Positions 26,963 to 36,309 of a stretch of 64,000 nucleotides of DNA are shown one piece after another. Source of the stretch: Flaviflexus ciconiae (lineage in GTDB: Bacteria; Actinomycetota; Actinomycetes; Actinomycetales; Actinomycetaceae); assembly GCF_003971195.1 (NCBI RefSeq), contig NZ_CP034593.1, positions 744,001 through 808,000 on the forward strand, written 5' to 3'. Numbering within the stretch: the first letter of the stretch is position 1; each line of letters begins with the position of its first letter. The notes under the pieces are model-generated. The model was not told the origin of the DNA. It searched no databases and was given only the letters and a program-made list of their open reading frames with translations. The translations under genes and the position numbers were made by a program.

Positions 26963-27699
26963 GACCGGTCGTCATCATCCCCACCTACAACGAGATCGAC
27001 GCACTGCCGTCGACTCTCGACCGGGTGCGGAAGGACCTCCCGGAGATCGACATGCTTGTGGTCGATGACAATTCACCGGACGGGACTGGCGACTACGCGG
27101 ATCAACGGGCGGAAGCCGATGACCGTATCTCCGTGCTACACCGCCCCGGCAAAGGTGGTCTTGCGGCCGCTTACATAGCGGGCTTTGGGTGGGCACTGGA
27201 ACACGGCTTTACTCACCTGGTGCAGATGGATGCGGATGGTTCCCACCGCGCTCACGATCTTGTCACCATGTTGGAACGAGCGGCGCAGAGTGATGAGCCC
27301 GATCTCGTTATTGGCTCCCGCTGGGTTCCGGGCGGGGGAGTCGTGAACTGGCCGATGTCCAGGCAGCTCCTGTCTCGACTCGGCAACCTCTACAACCGGG
27401 TAGCCCTTGGTTTGCCCTATACCGATATCACCGCCGGTTTCCGCGTGTACCGAGCCGACACGCTCGCACGGATTGACCTCTCAGAGGTCGCGATCGTTGG
27501 CTACTACTGGCAGACCGACATGACCGAACGGCTCCACCGGGTGGGAGCTCACATTGTGGAATCTCCCATCACGTTCCACGAACGGGAAGCCGGGCAGTCG
27601 AAGCTGTCGTCCAGCATTTTCTTCGAATCGCTAGCCGAATCAACGCGCCGTGGCTTCCGCCATCGCACCGGCCAGGTCAAGAGGATGCTGACGAACTAA
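26959..27699 (+). CDS. ppm1: Polyprenol monophosphomannose synthase (GT2 family)
   Basis: 246-residue family 2 glycosyltransferase of the DPM1 type: VVIIPTYNEIDALPSTL at the start, VVDDNSPDGTGDYA near residues 33-46, VQMDADGSHR (DxD, about 88-97) and the FHEREAGQSKLS signature near 210-221. It transfers mannose from GDP-mannose to polyprenyl phosphate for cell-envelope mannosylation. Mycobacteria fuse Lnt and Ppm in one protein; here they are separate but overlap. ATG 26959 is chosen because of the ATGA overlap and because the family starts here. Confidence 0.92.
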   Translation: MRPVVIIPTYNEIDALPSTLDRVRKDLPEIDMLVVDDNSPDGTGDYADQRAEADDRISVLHRPGKGGLAAAYIAGFGWALEHGFTHLVQMDADGSHRAHDLVTMLERAAQSDEPDLVIGSRWVPGGGVVNWPMSRQLLSRLGNLYNRVALGLPYTDITAGFRVYRADTLARIDLSEVAIVGYYWQTDMTERLHRVGAHIVESPITFHEREAGQSKLSSSIFFESLAESTRRGFRHRTGQVKRMLTN

Positions 27700-27719
27700 T
27701 GCGTCCGTGAAGTGATAGT

Positions 27720-27751
27720 GGCTCTGTGTAGAATAGGGGCTTTGTGTAGAA
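27720..27751 (+). repeat. Short direct repeat downstream of ppm1
   Basis: GGCTCTGTGTAGAA (27720-27733) and GGCTTTGTGTAGAA (27738-27751) repeat with an 18-base period in the intergenic region. No function is apparent. Confidence 0.4.
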
Positions 27752-27932
27752 CTGAGCGCTGGCTGCATTGTGCCCGGGCAACAGGTCACGTGTAGACAAT
27801 CTGTACGCTTCCCTGACAGCGCGGGTCTCGGTTCGTCCGCGGTGACGAGCTTGTTGCGCGGGATAGGTCTTTATGGGTCTTCGATTCAGGTCGTTTCGCA
27901 TTCCAGCGAATCTAATTTTCAGGCATGAGAAA

Positions 27933-27969
27933 GGCCCGGGAGTGTGATCTGCTGATCTGCTCCCGGGCC
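27933..27969 (-). terminator. Terminator of rbpA
   Basis: Perfect 10-bp stem GGCCCGGGAG/CTCCCGGGCC, followed on the minus strand by TTTCT. Located 17 bases after the rbpA stop; may also stop ppm1 transcripts. Confidence 0.75.
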
Positions 27970-27985
27970 ACAAAGTCGCTGTCGA

Positions 27986-28333
27986 CTACATGCGGCTTCT
28001 CATGCCCCGCTTGTTGATGAGTGCCATGCGCTCCTCGAGGAGCTCTTCGAGCTCTTCCATTGAGCGACGCTCGCACAGCATGTCCCAGTGGGTGCGCTGC
28101 GGCTTGGCCTTCTTGGTGTCTTCCGGTTCCTCGGCGTCCTTGAGGAGTGCGTTAGCACCGCAGTGGCATTCCCAGACGGCAGGAATCTCGGCCTCTTCGG
28201 CGAAAGTCTTGTGGAAGACGTGTCCGTTGGGGCAGGTGTATTCGTAGTCGGAACGCGCCACAAAGCGTACGCCCTCGTCTGTTTCCAGCGAGGATGCGCC
28301 AATCTTCATACCGCGTAGTGAACGTTCAGCCAT
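27986..28333 (-). CDS. rbpA: RNA polymerase-binding protein RbpA
   Basis: 115-residue actinobacterial RNA polymerase accessory protein that helps sigma-A/sigma-B open promoters. The start MAERSLRGMKIGASSLETD matches the family; the central Zn-type fold shows YTCPNGHVFHKTF and WECHCGANALL, and the sigma-interacting C-terminal helix reads THWDMLCERRSMEELEELLE. The ATG at 28333 has an excellent AAGGAG seven bases upstream; the frame is open further but only this start fits. Monocistronic with its own terminator. Confidence 0.97.
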   Translation of the reverse strand: MAERSLRGMKIGASSLETDEGVRFVARSDYEYTCPNGHVFHKTFAEEAEIPAVWECHCGANALLKDAEEPEDTKKAKPQRTHWDMLCERRSMEELEELLEERMALINKRGMRSRM

Positions 28334-28368
28334 TCTTCTCCTTTTATCTCCATTCTCTGCAACGCATT

Positions 28369-30155
28369 TTAGCTCTGTTTTGTTCCAAAGGAATCTGCGG
28401 CCCTGATAAGACCGAGATGGGAGAAGGCCTGAGGGTAGTTCCCGGCGAGTCTGCCGTGGGCTGGTGAGTACTCCTCGGCAAGCAGCCCCAGCGGGGATGC
28501 AACCCCGACAAGCCGGTCCATGAGGTCCTTCGCTGCGGCTTCTCGGCCGGTCTTGGCCCACTGCTCAACGAGCCAGAACGTACAAATGAGGAACGGATAT
28601 TCGTTGCCTGTCAGCCCGTCCTTGCCGGACTGGGTGCGGTACCGGTGGAGGAATCCTTGATCGTCAACGAGGTCTTCCTCGATCTTTGCCATGGTGGACA
28701 GCATGCGCGGATCGTTGTAGTCCAGGTAGCCAACCTGGGGAGTTGGAGGAGGGAAGCATCAACCTCGGTGGAGCCATAGGTCTGGGTGTACGAGTTGATT
28801 TCGTCGTTCCATCCCTTTTCTTCAATTTCGTCCGCCAACCGGGCACGAAGTGCCTTCCAGTGGTCGACGGGACCATCGAAGCCGTGGTCTTCAACGGCCT
28901 TGATGGCACGATCAAACGCCGCCCATATCATCACTCGGGAGTGCGTGAAGTAGTGCAGGTCGCCTCTCATCTCCCAGATCCCGTGCTCCTTGCGGTCCAG
29001 GTTCTCTTCCGCGAAAATCAGAAGCTCCTTTTGGAGGGCCCAGGACCGGTGATCGTCAGCAACACCCGCCTTGCGGAGTTTGTCGAGTGCGATCATGACC
29101 TCGCCAACGACGTCGCCCTGGAACTGGCCTGCTGCACCGTTGCCGATTCTCACGGGTGCGGAGTTCTCGTAGCCGGGCAAGTGGTCAAGCTCGAACTCGG
29201 GAAGATGCCGTTCCCCGCCGAGCCCGTACATGATTCGAAGAGAATGGGAGTCGCCGGCGATGGCACGCAGGAGCCAGTCCCGCCATGCCCTCGCGCCGTC
29301 GGTGAAACCGTGAGCGACGAGCGCCTCAATGGTCAGTGAAGAATCCCGTAGCCATGTGTACCGGTAGTCCCAGTTTCTTGAGCCCCCGAACTCTTCTGGA
29401 AGGGACGTTGTCGCGGCCGCGACGATGCCTCCAGTTTTCGTGTCGGTCAAGGACCGCAGGATAAGGAGGGAGCGAACGATCTCGTCGGCGTACGGCCCTT
29501 CGGCATCGATCCGGGACGCCCAGGACGACCAGTTGGCTTCCGTGACGGTTTCTAGCATGTCGATCGGTTCGAGCTGTGGAGCTGGCTCATAGCTGGGCGA
29601 CCACAGCATGTGCCAGGATTCGGCCTCGCCTTCGCCGAGGGTGAATGTGCCGCCGTGCGAATAGCCTTCCGGATCGGGCAACGGGCCCACGAGGTGGATG
29701 GCCGTTGGACCAGCAATAGCCGTGAGGCAGGGCTGTCCGTGTAATTCTGCTCGTTCTACCCACGGAACCGAAGCACCGTAGTTGAATCGGAACCGCAGGT
29801 CGTGAACGATCTCAACAGTACCTTCCGTGCAGGTAGCGGTTCGGACCAGGTCCGAGGACGTCATCTCGCCAACGTTGATTGGCATGAACTCCGTGATCGT
29901 GACCTTACCGGTCGGCGTTTCCCATTCGGAGTCGAGAATAAAAGTGTCGCCACGATAGGTCCGCGACAGTAGCGTGCCATCTCGAGGAGCCATCAGCCAT
30001 CTGCCGTGTTCCTCCGTTCCAAGAAGCGCCGTGAAGAGCGCCTCCGAATCAAATCGAGGAAAACACAGCCAGTCAATCGAGCCGGCCTCGGAAACGAGGG
30101 CGCCGGTCTGACCATCGGAAAGGAATGCGTACTGTTCAATCGGTGTCGAAGCCAT
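28369..30155 (-). pseudogene. Glycoside hydrolase family 15 protein, one C-run frameshift
   Basis: GH15 alpha-glucosidase-type enzyme (glucoamylase/trehalase group), about 595 residues when repaired. The start (PIEQYAFLSDGQTGALVSE, then GSIDWLCFPRFDS) and the catalytic region (RNWDYRYTWLRDSSLTIEAL near residue 300) are typical. The frame breaks at the coding-strand CCCC run at 28737-28740: adding one C gives LLQLPQVGYLDYNDPRM and continues through YRTQSGKDGLTGNEYPFLIC to the normal C-terminus. The second half is therefore intact in another frame. Mycobacterial relatives act as trehalases. Its promoter faces that of the G6PD-like gene. Confidence 0.88.
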
Positions 30156-30162
30156 CCCTTTC

Positions 30163-30197
30163 ACCCTACTGATCCAAGGGCGTTTTTTCAGTAGGGT
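30163..30197. promoter_or_regulatory. Overlapping divergent promoters of GH15 and G6PD-like genes
   Basis: A perfect 10-bp inverted repeat, ACCCTACTGA (30163-30172) and TCAGTAGGGT (30188-30197), carries TAGGGT -10 hexamers for both genes: 6 bases before GTG 30204 on the plus strand and 7 bases before ATG 30155 on the minus strand. Each -35 region would lie over the other -10. Confidence 0.55.
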
Positions 30198-30203
30198 TTA
30201 ACC

Positions 30204-31592
30204 GTGAGTGAACGCAACGACCATTCGTCCAACACAGTAAACTCAGCAAGCCAGCCCGCTACCGAGCAGCAGGAACAGGTACGCGCTGGAAACAATTCGA
30301 GTCCCGCGACAACGATAGCGATCGTCGGGGGAGCGGGCGATCTTGCTAAGAAGCTCCTCTTGCCGGGCATCGCGGAGTACGCCGCAATGTCGGGAACGAA
30401 CGTGCGAATCATTGGCGCCGATATGGCTGACGATGTTGACTATCCCGCATACTTCGCCGCAGCCCTGGAAGCCTCCGGGACGCCTACTGAGACCTTATCT
30501 TCCCTCATTGCGCAGTCGACCTATTTCCAGGTTGATGCAACCTCCGCCGCAGATCTACAGAAACTCATGGACGTTGCAACAGAGCAGCAGGTTGCTGGCC
30601 CAATTCTTTACTTCGCTCTGCCACCGATGATTACCGCGCGTGCGCTCAAGGCACTCGAGGGCGTGAAGCTACCCGATGGCGTTGTTCTCGCACTTGAAAA
30701 GCCGATCGGGGAATCCTTGGAGACCGCGCGAGCCGTGAATGAACAGTTGGCGAAGCTGGTTGGCGAGGAACAGATTTTCCGGGTGGACCATTTCCTTGGC
30801 TTGTCCGGGACTGTCAACATCGAGGGCCTCCGAGCGAGCAATATGCTGATCGATCCGATCTGGAATGCTCAGCACATCGATGAGGTCCGGATCGTTTTCA
30901 ACGAAACAATCGGGCTCGAGGACCGTGCTGCGTTCTATGACAAAACCGGCGCTGCTGTCGACATGATCCAGTCCCACCTCATCCAGGTCATGTCCCACGT
31001 CCTGGCAGATGAAGATACGAGTCCGTCGGAGATTCTGCGCATGTCGAAGGCCGTTGAGGCCAGGCGGGGGAGATACACGGCGGGAACGGTTGGTGGCAAA
31101 GAGCTGCCTTCCTACGTCGATGAGCCCGGAGTCGAACCGTCACGGAATACCGAAACCTGGGCCCGCATCCAGCTCGCAGTCGATACCGACAGGTGGCGGG
31201 GCATCCCCATCATCTTGGAGTCCGGCAAGGGAATCGGTCATCCCCGCAGGGAAATTTCAGCTGTCTTTCGGCAAACCCAGGATGGCGCACCAGCTAATGT
31301 TTTGCGGCTTTCGTTCGAGTCGGATGAACTCGGTATCGAGGTTAATGCGAACGATCCGTCCGATCCCGATGCCTCGGAATGGAATGCTCGCATCACGCTT
31401 TCATCAGGGCTTGTGCCATCGAAGCTCGGTGCCTACGGCCGCGTTGCCAGGAGCCTGCTAACCGGAGAAAAGCACCTGCGTCTCACGGCCGCGGCAGCGG
31501 AAGAAGGATGGCGCATTATTGAACCCGTCCTCGAGAGCTATGACAGTCTGCCACTTGAGGAATACGAGGCGGGGACAACCCCGGGGCAGTAG
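30204..31592 (+). CDS. Glucose-6-phosphate dehydrogenase family protein, divergent
   Basis: 462-residue member of the Zwf family. The cofactor loop AIVGGAGDLAKKLLLPGI (about residues 38-55) and LEKPIGESLETA (about 160-171) are typical, and the catalytic-region histidine is present in DMIQSHLIQ. However, the usual substrate motif RIDHYLGKE reads RVDHFLGLSG, so the lysine that contacts the sugar phosphate is missing, and ALRDMVQNH has become AAVDMIQSH. It may use another sugar phosphate or have weak activity. No opcA or gnd lies nearby. GTG start with a leaderless -10. Confidence 0.82.
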   Translation: MSERNDHSSNTVNSASQPATEQQEQVRAGNNSSPATTIAIVGGAGDLAKKLLLPGIAEYAAMSGTNVRIIGADMADDVDYPAYFAAALEASGTPTETLSSLIAQSTYFQVDATSAADLQKLMDVATEQQVAGPILYFALPPMITARALKALEGVKLPDGVVLALEKPIGESLETARAVNEQLAKLVGEEQIFRVDHFLGLSGTVNIEGLRASNMLIDPIWNAQHIDEVRIVFNETIGLEDRAAFYDKTGAAVDMIQSHLIQVMSHVLADEDTSPSEILRMSKAVEARRGRYTAGTVGGKELPSYVDEPGVEPSRNTETWARIQLAVDTDRWRGIPIILESGKGIGHPRREISAVFRQTQDGAPANVLRLSFESDELGIEVNANDPSDPDASEWNARITLSSGLVPSKLGAYGRVARSLLTGEKHLRLTAAAAEEGWRIIEPVLESYDSLPLEEYEAGTTPGQ

Positions 31593-31633
31593 TTGTCCTA
31601 TGTGCCTGGTACTCTTCCGCTCTAGGGTTCTTT

Positions 31634-34018
31634 GTGACAGAGAATCTCGATGGGAAGGATATGGCGATGGCACAGCATCCGGCGGACAGCCACGACACCA
31701 TTCGCGTGCGCGGCGCACGTGAAAACAACCTGAAGAATGTTGACCTGGACCTTCCCAAAAGAAGGTTGACGGTCTTCACCGGAGTATCGGGTTCGGGCAA
31801 GAGCTCGCTCGCCTTCGAAACGATCGCTGCCGAATCAAAGCGGCTAGTCAACGAAACCTATTCCGCCTTTATCCAGGGCTTCATGCCGTCCAATGCTCGG
31901 CCGGACGTTGACCTGCTCGATGGCCTCACGACCGCGATTGTGGTGGATCAGGAGCGCATGTCGACGAACCCACGGTCGACCGTGGGAACGGCAACCGACG
32001 CCAACGCACTCCTTCGTATCCTGTTCAGCCGGATTGCCGAGCCCCACATTGGCGGCCCCCAGGCATACTCGTTCAACACGCCCTCGGTCAGCGCCCAGGG
32101 CGGCATTACCGTTCAAAAAGGCAACAACCCCAAGCGGCAGCTCGCCACCTACAACGTAACCGGGGGAATGTGCCCCACCTGCGAGGGCCGGGGAACCGTT
32201 TCTGATCTGGATGTTGATCAGATTATCGATCGCAACCTTTCGCTCGAGGAAGGTGCGATCACCGTTCCCGGATATAAAGCTGGAGGATGGGCGGTGCGCC
32301 AGTTCTCCGAATCGGGCTTCGTTGATCCCGCCAAGAAGATCAAGGACTACACCAAACAGGAGCTCCACGACCTGCTGTACCGGGAGCCATCCAAGGTGAA
32401 ATTCCAGGGAATCAACACCACGTACGAGGGGCTCGTACCGAAGATCAAGACATCCTTCCTGCAGAAGGACCGGGCTTCCATGCAGCCCCACATTCGCGCC
32501 TTCGTGGATCGCGCCGTGGCCTTCACCGCATGTCCGGACTGCGGTGGCACCCGGCTTGCCGAACACGCGCGCACATCGACGATTGAAGGCAAGTCGATCG
32601 CCGATGTGTGCGCTATGCCGATCGTTGAACTAAGAGACTGGGTGAAGGCCCTCAAGGTCACCGGCATCGGCCCCCTCCAAGACAACCTCACCGGCATCCT
32701 CGATTCCTTCGTCGACATCGGCCTGGGATATCTGGCACTCGACAGACCTGCCGGTTCCCTTTCGGGTGGCGAAGCCCAGCGAACCAAGATGATCAAGCAC
32801 CTTGGCTCAGCACTCACCGACGTTACCTATGTCTTCGATGAGCCGACCGTCGGACTTCATCCCCACGACATCGACCGGATGAACAACTTGCTACTGGCGC
32901 TACGAGACAAGGGGAACACGGTGCTTGTGGTCGAACACAAGCCGGAAACCATCGCGATTGCCGACCACATTGTCGATATTGGCCCGCTCGCAGGCTCCCA
33001 CGGCGGTGAGATCATCTATGAAGGGGACCTCAAAGGGCTGCAATCCTCTGATACCGTGACGGGCAAGCATCTGGCAGACAAGGTTGCCCTCAAAGAGACG
33101 GTGCGTAAACCGAGTGGCGCCATCAAGGTACGCGGGGCTGACACCCACAACCTGCAAAATATCGATGTTGATATACCGCTCGGCATCCTCACCGTCATTA
33201 CCGGTGTCGCAGGTTCTGGCAAGTCCACCCTGCTGCGAAAGTCTCTTCCGGAAACGGAAGGACTGGTTTACGTCGACCAGTCGGAGATAAGAGGCTCCCG
33301 CCGATCCAATCCCGCCACGTACACGGGGCTACTCGACCACATTCGTAAGGCATTTGCTAAAGAGAACGGCGTTAAGCCGGGTCTCTTTAGCCCGAACTCT
33401 GAGGGTGCTTGCCAGGTATGCAAAGGCCTGGCAGTCGTCTACACCGAACTGTCGTTCTTCGAATCGGTATCTTCACCGTGTGAAGCCTGCGGGGGAGATC
33501 GCTTCCAAGACCACGTCCTCGACTACGAGTACCACGGCAAGAACATTGCCGACGTGTTCCGGATGTCGGTGGGGGAGGCAGCCCAGTTCTTTGCCGAGGC
33601 CGGCCCCAAACCGGCATCCACCATTCTCGACCGCCTCGTCAACGTCGGTCTCGGGTACGTCGCCCTCGGCCAGCCACTATCCACCCTGTCGGGCGGTGAG
33701 CGCCAACGGAATAAGCTGGCGGTGCAGATGGCGGAGAAGGGTGGAATCTACGTTCTGGATGAGCCAACCGCGGGTCTCCACCTCGCCGACATTGAGCAGC
33801 TTCTCGAACTCTTGGACCGCATGGTCGACTCCGGGATCTCGGTCATCGTTATCGAACACCACCAAGCCGTTATGGCACACGCCGACTGGATCATCGATCT
33901 TGGTCCCGGTGCCGGTACAGAAGGCGGTCACATTGTCTTCGAGGGAACACCATCTGAGCTTGTGACCAGCGCAACCACTTTGACGGGTAAACACCTGGCC
34001 GAGTACGTCCAGAAATAG
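31634..34018 (+). CDS. UvrA-like ABC ATPase without UvrB-binding domain
   Basis: 794 residues, shorter than the 940-970 of DNA-repair UvrA. Two ABC modules: Walker A GVSGSGKSS near residues 50-58 and GVAGSGKST near 522-531; signatures LSGGEAQR near 375 and LSGGERQR near 684; Walker B YVFDEPTVGLHP and YVLDEPTAGLH. CxxC zinc motifs occur near 179, 300, 593 and 615. The insert that binds UvrB after the first Walker A is reduced. It resembles the UvrA-II/DrrC group linked to resistance to DNA-binding drugs. A TetR regulator follows. TAGGGT lies 5 bases before the GTG at 31634; ATG 31667 is an alternative. Confidence 0.88.
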   Translation: MTENLDGKDMAMAQHPADSHDTIRVRGARENNLKNVDLDLPKRRLTVFTGVSGSGKSSLAFETIAAESKRLVNETYSAFIQGFMPSNARPDVDLLDGLTTAIVVDQERMSTNPRSTVGTATDANALLRILFSRIAEPHIGGPQAYSFNTPSVSAQGGITVQKGNNPKRQLATYNVTGGMCPTCEGRGTVSDLDVDQIIDRNLSLEEGAITVPGYKAGGWAVRQFSESGFVDPAKKIKDYTKQELHDLLYREPSKVKFQGINTTYEGLVPKIKTSFLQKDRASMQPHIRAFVDRAVAFTACPDCGGTRLAEHARTSTIEGKSIADVCAMPIVELRDWVKALKVTGIGPLQDNLTGILDSFVDIGLGYLALDRPAGSLSGGEAQRTKMIKHLGSALTDVTYVFDEPTVGLHPHDIDRMNNLLLALRDKGNTVLVVEHKPETIAIADHIVDIGPLAGSHGGEIIYEGDLKGLQSSDTVTGKHLADKVALKETVRKPSGAIKVRGADTHNLQNIDVDIPLGILTVITGVAGSGKSTLLRKSLPETEGLVYVDQSEIRGSRRSNPATYTGLLDHIRKAFAKENGVKPGLFSPNSEGACQVCKGLAVVYTELSFFESVSSPCEACGGDRFQDHVLDYEYHGKNIADVFRMSVGEAAQFFAEAGPKPASTILDRLVNVGLGYVALGQPLSTLSGGERQRNKLAVQMAEKGGIYVLDEPTAGLHLADIEQLLELLDRMVDSGISVIVIEHHQAVMAHADWIIDLGPGAGTEGGHIVFEGTPSELVTSATTLTGKHLAEYVQK

Positions 34019-34185
34019 TCAACGATCATTTTTAATGACGGTCTGAATGAATAGTTTAGATCTGACGAGACAAAAGCGCGATATCTCGCCAAAACATGCC
34101 GTTTACCGGAGAAGCCGGGATAAACTGGAGCGGTTACCAACCCCGGTGTCGAAGCTGGCACCTCGAATGCAAGGACAGTGGTTCT

Positions 34186-34779
34186 GTGAAGACCGTCGAC
34201 CGGCCGTATCATCATGGCAACCTACGAAATGAGCTCATTCGCGTAGGGCTCGAGCTCGCAAGCGAAGGCGGTCTCAACGCCGTTGGTCTTAGGGAAGCAT
34301 CGCGAAGGATCGGTGTATCCCCATCAGCCGCCTACCGCCACTTTGAAAGCCAGGCTGATCTTGTCCAGGCTGTACGTAACAGGTTGCTGGAATCCATGGA
34401 CGAGAAGCTGCAACTCGCATTGTCCGAGGTCGAGGGGGAGGACGTAGTAAGCAGAATCCGCGCCCTCGGAGTTGGTTATTTCAAGTTTGCGCTCGACAAC
34501 CCGAAGCAATTCGAGGTCTTCACCTTCGTCTTCCCGCTCGCCGAGGACTGGGCCACGGCAAGTGGCCGACCCATGCAGATCCTGACGTCGCTCATGAACG
34601 AGGTTAAACCCGATGCGGAAGACCTCTTTGCCGAAGCCGTCCCGGTGTGGGCTGCATTCCACGGAGCAACCTTCCTGTGTACCCTCGGCTCACTTCGCAA
34701 TCACAGCGACGAAGAAAAATGGGCGGTTCAGGAAAGTACCGCCGATCTTGTACTACGGGGCCTCAACCTCATTCCGTAA
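34186..34779 (+). CDS. TetR/AcrR family regulator
   Basis: 197 residues. The HTH domain is clear: RNELIRVGLELASEGGLNAV, then LREASRRIGVSPSAAYRHFE (about residues 40-59), followed by an all-helical ligand domain with a WHG-like C-terminal segment (VWAAFHGATFLCTL). GTG 34186 (MKTVDRPYHHGNLR) is preferred because YHHGNLR is the usual family N-terminus; the frame is open 30 codons further up. Its position directly after the UvrA-like gene makes that gene a likely target. Confidence 0.88.
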   Translation: MKTVDRPYHHGNLRNELIRVGLELASEGGLNAVGLREASRRIGVSPSAAYRHFESQADLVQAVRNRLLESMDEKLQLALSEVEGEDVVSRIRALGVGYFKFALDNPKQFEVFTFVFPLAEDWATASGRPMQILTSLMNEVKPDAEDLFAEAVPVWAAFHGATFLCTLGSLRNHSDEEKWAVQESTADLVLRGLNLIP

Positions 34780-35108
34780 ACAGCAAAGCGTCCATTTCAT
34801 AAGGGCGGCAATTCGATTCACGATCCTACGGTAAGAGCACGTCAGAGACCGCTCACGGTTAGCACGGCGACCGCTTTCAACTGAACATGATGTCTTCGTG
34901 CACAGCACGGCTGTCGGTAGGTCCACCCCGATCACGGCGCAAATTAGAGTTACTCACTGGTATCTAGAACTGCCCGACAAAATCTTTGTCGATTCCGTCC
35001 GATCGAGGATCACCACAACTATGGGAGGGGGTGGGCCACCTACGAAAGGGATTAGAATGATTCGATTCTTGAGCTAGGACGAACCTTCAGCGGCGATGCG
35101 GGTATGCG
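34780..35108 (+). other. Intergenic region downstream of the TetR gene
   Basis: About 330 bases between convergent genes. I see no gene, clear hairpin or repeat here. Confidence 0.5.
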
Positions 35109-35324
35109 CTAATCAGACAGGTCCGGCTCGTACCTAAGCACGTCACCCGGCTGGCAGTCGAGGACTTCGCAGATTGCCTCGAGTGTGGAGAAGCGTACTG
35201 CACGTGCTCGCCCGTTCTTTAGAACTGCAATGTTCGAAGGTGAAATGTCGATAGCTTCAGAGAGGTCACCGACGCTCATCTTCCGTTTAGCGAGCATGAC
35301 GTCCAGGTCAACGACGATTGGCAT
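35109..35324 (-). CDS. XRE-family regulator (YozG-like, 71 residues)
   Basis: Single-domain helix-turn-helix protein: VDLDVMLAKRKMSVGDLSEA, IDISPSNIAVLKNGRARAVR, then FSTLEAICEVLDCQPGDVLRY. This minimal Cro/CI type is usually paired with a DUF2975 membrane protein, as here. The start overlaps the DUF2975 stop by one base (TGATG), so the two are co-translated. It probably represses its own operon through the inverted repeat at 35818-35831. Confidence 0.9.
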   Translation of the reverse strand: MPIVVDLDVMLAKRKMSVGDLSEAIDISPSNIAVLKNGRARAVRFSTLEAICEVLDCQPGDVLRYEPDLSD

Positions 35325-35803
35325 CAGATCACCGCATCCAACTCGGTCCGGTTGCGGACCGCCTCAACAAGCAGACCCCTCATGACAAGTAGCAGGAGTA
35401 CGACTGCCGCACCGAGGGGGAGAATAAGCACGAGTGCCATGAGGAAGATGGGGCCGCCAAATCCCATGAAGAACAGCAGGTGTGCAAGTAGGCCAGTGAC
35501 AATGATGATTGAGATGGCGATGCTGACAATGAGCTGGTTGACACGTTTGATCGACTTATCCTGGAAGATCGTCCGTTCCTCAACCATGCTGAGAAGTTGC
35601 CAGACGATAATGACGGCGGCTTGAAGTCCGACAAGGGCGAGAACAGCGCCGATCGAATAAGGCACAACCAGCGGTTCCACCTCGGGAGTAGTGGCTCCAA
35701 TTTCAATCATCATGAACACGGCATAAACCTGGGCCAGGGCCAGGGAGAACAGCAGGAACACGAGTGCAGCTTTGAGAGCGCTGGTTAAACTGTCGGGAAT
35801 CAT
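35324..35803 (-). CDS. DUF2975 membrane protein
   Basis: 159 residues with four predicted membrane segments (about 10-32, 50-70, 90-108 and 116-142). DUF2975 proteins are of unknown function and almost always accompany a YozG-type XRE regulator, as in this pair. TATTCT ends 6 bases before the ATG, indicating a leaderless transcript. The protein may sense an envelope signal for its HTH partner, but that is inference. Confidence 0.85.
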   Translation of the reverse strand: MIPDSLTSALKAALVFLLFSLALAQVYAVFMMIEIGATTPEVEPLVVPYSIGAVLALVGLQAAVIIVWQLLSMVEERTIFQDKSIKRVNQLIVSIAISIIIVTGLLAHLLFFMGFGGPIFLMALVLILPLGAAVVLLLLVMRGLLVEAVRNRTELDAVI

Positions 35804-35809
35804 AACCTG

Positions 35810-35831
35810 AGAATAACTCGATATCTATCGA
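35810..35831 (-). promoter_or_regulatory. Promoter and likely operator of the DUF2975-XRE operon
   Basis: On the minus strand TATTCT (35815-35810) is the -10. Just upstream TCGATA-TC-TATCGA (35818-35831) is a 6-2-6 inverted repeat placed over the spacer between -10 and -35, suited to autorepression by the XRE protein. Confidence 0.5.
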
Positions 35832-35923
35832 TAAACAATAGATTCCTATTAATTAACGGAAACTTCGTCAATAGTTTGTCCGAGACAGACCGGTAGATCC
35901 TCAATTATTGAGCAGCGAGATTC

Positions 35924-36181
35924 TCAGCCAGTGCCCGCCGGCCCTCGCAAAGGAGAACCGGTAACCGTCATGCGTTTCGACTGTTCGGACCAGCCCTCGT
36001 CGAGGGTTTGTACGCAGAACTCAGGCGCTATCGGGCTCTGCACCGCGATTCCAAGATCAGCGTCGATGTCGCGTTTGGCGCCGATAAAAACAGCACGCAA
36101 AAGGCCTCTGTCCGGGAATAACAGTCGCGAGAGGATCTTCTTCGCCCAAGGCAACATTTCAACGCAATTCCGATAATGCAT
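35924..36181 (-). CDS. Doubtful 85-residue frame, unrecognised
   Basis: Reads LPWAKKILSRLLFPDRGLL and later KRDIDADLGIAVQSPIAPEF. Codon use is somewhat coding-like, but there is no good ribosome-binding site and no family match. It could be the remnant of a lost gene. Confidence 0.22.
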   Translation of the reverse strand: MHYRNCVEMLPWAKKILSRLLFPDRGLLRAVFIGAKRDIDADLGIAVQSPIAPEFCVQTLDEGWSEQSKRMTVTGSPLRGPAGTG

Positions 36182-36309
36182 ATTATGTCATTTTACTATT
36201 TGAATGGCGCCCGCTTCTTCTCTTATTCGGGAAGCACCACTCCTCCGCTCGGTTTCTCGTCATGACGCGGTTGGTTGTCACAATGAGAGATCAGTGTGCG
36301 CGTCGAGTG

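Larger units (their letters stand above)
35804..36309 (-). other. Intergenic region upstream of the DUF2975-XRE pair
   Basis: About 500 bases. It holds the DUF2975 promoter/operator and a doubtful coding-like frame at 35924-36181; otherwise AT-rich spacer. Confidence 0.45.
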
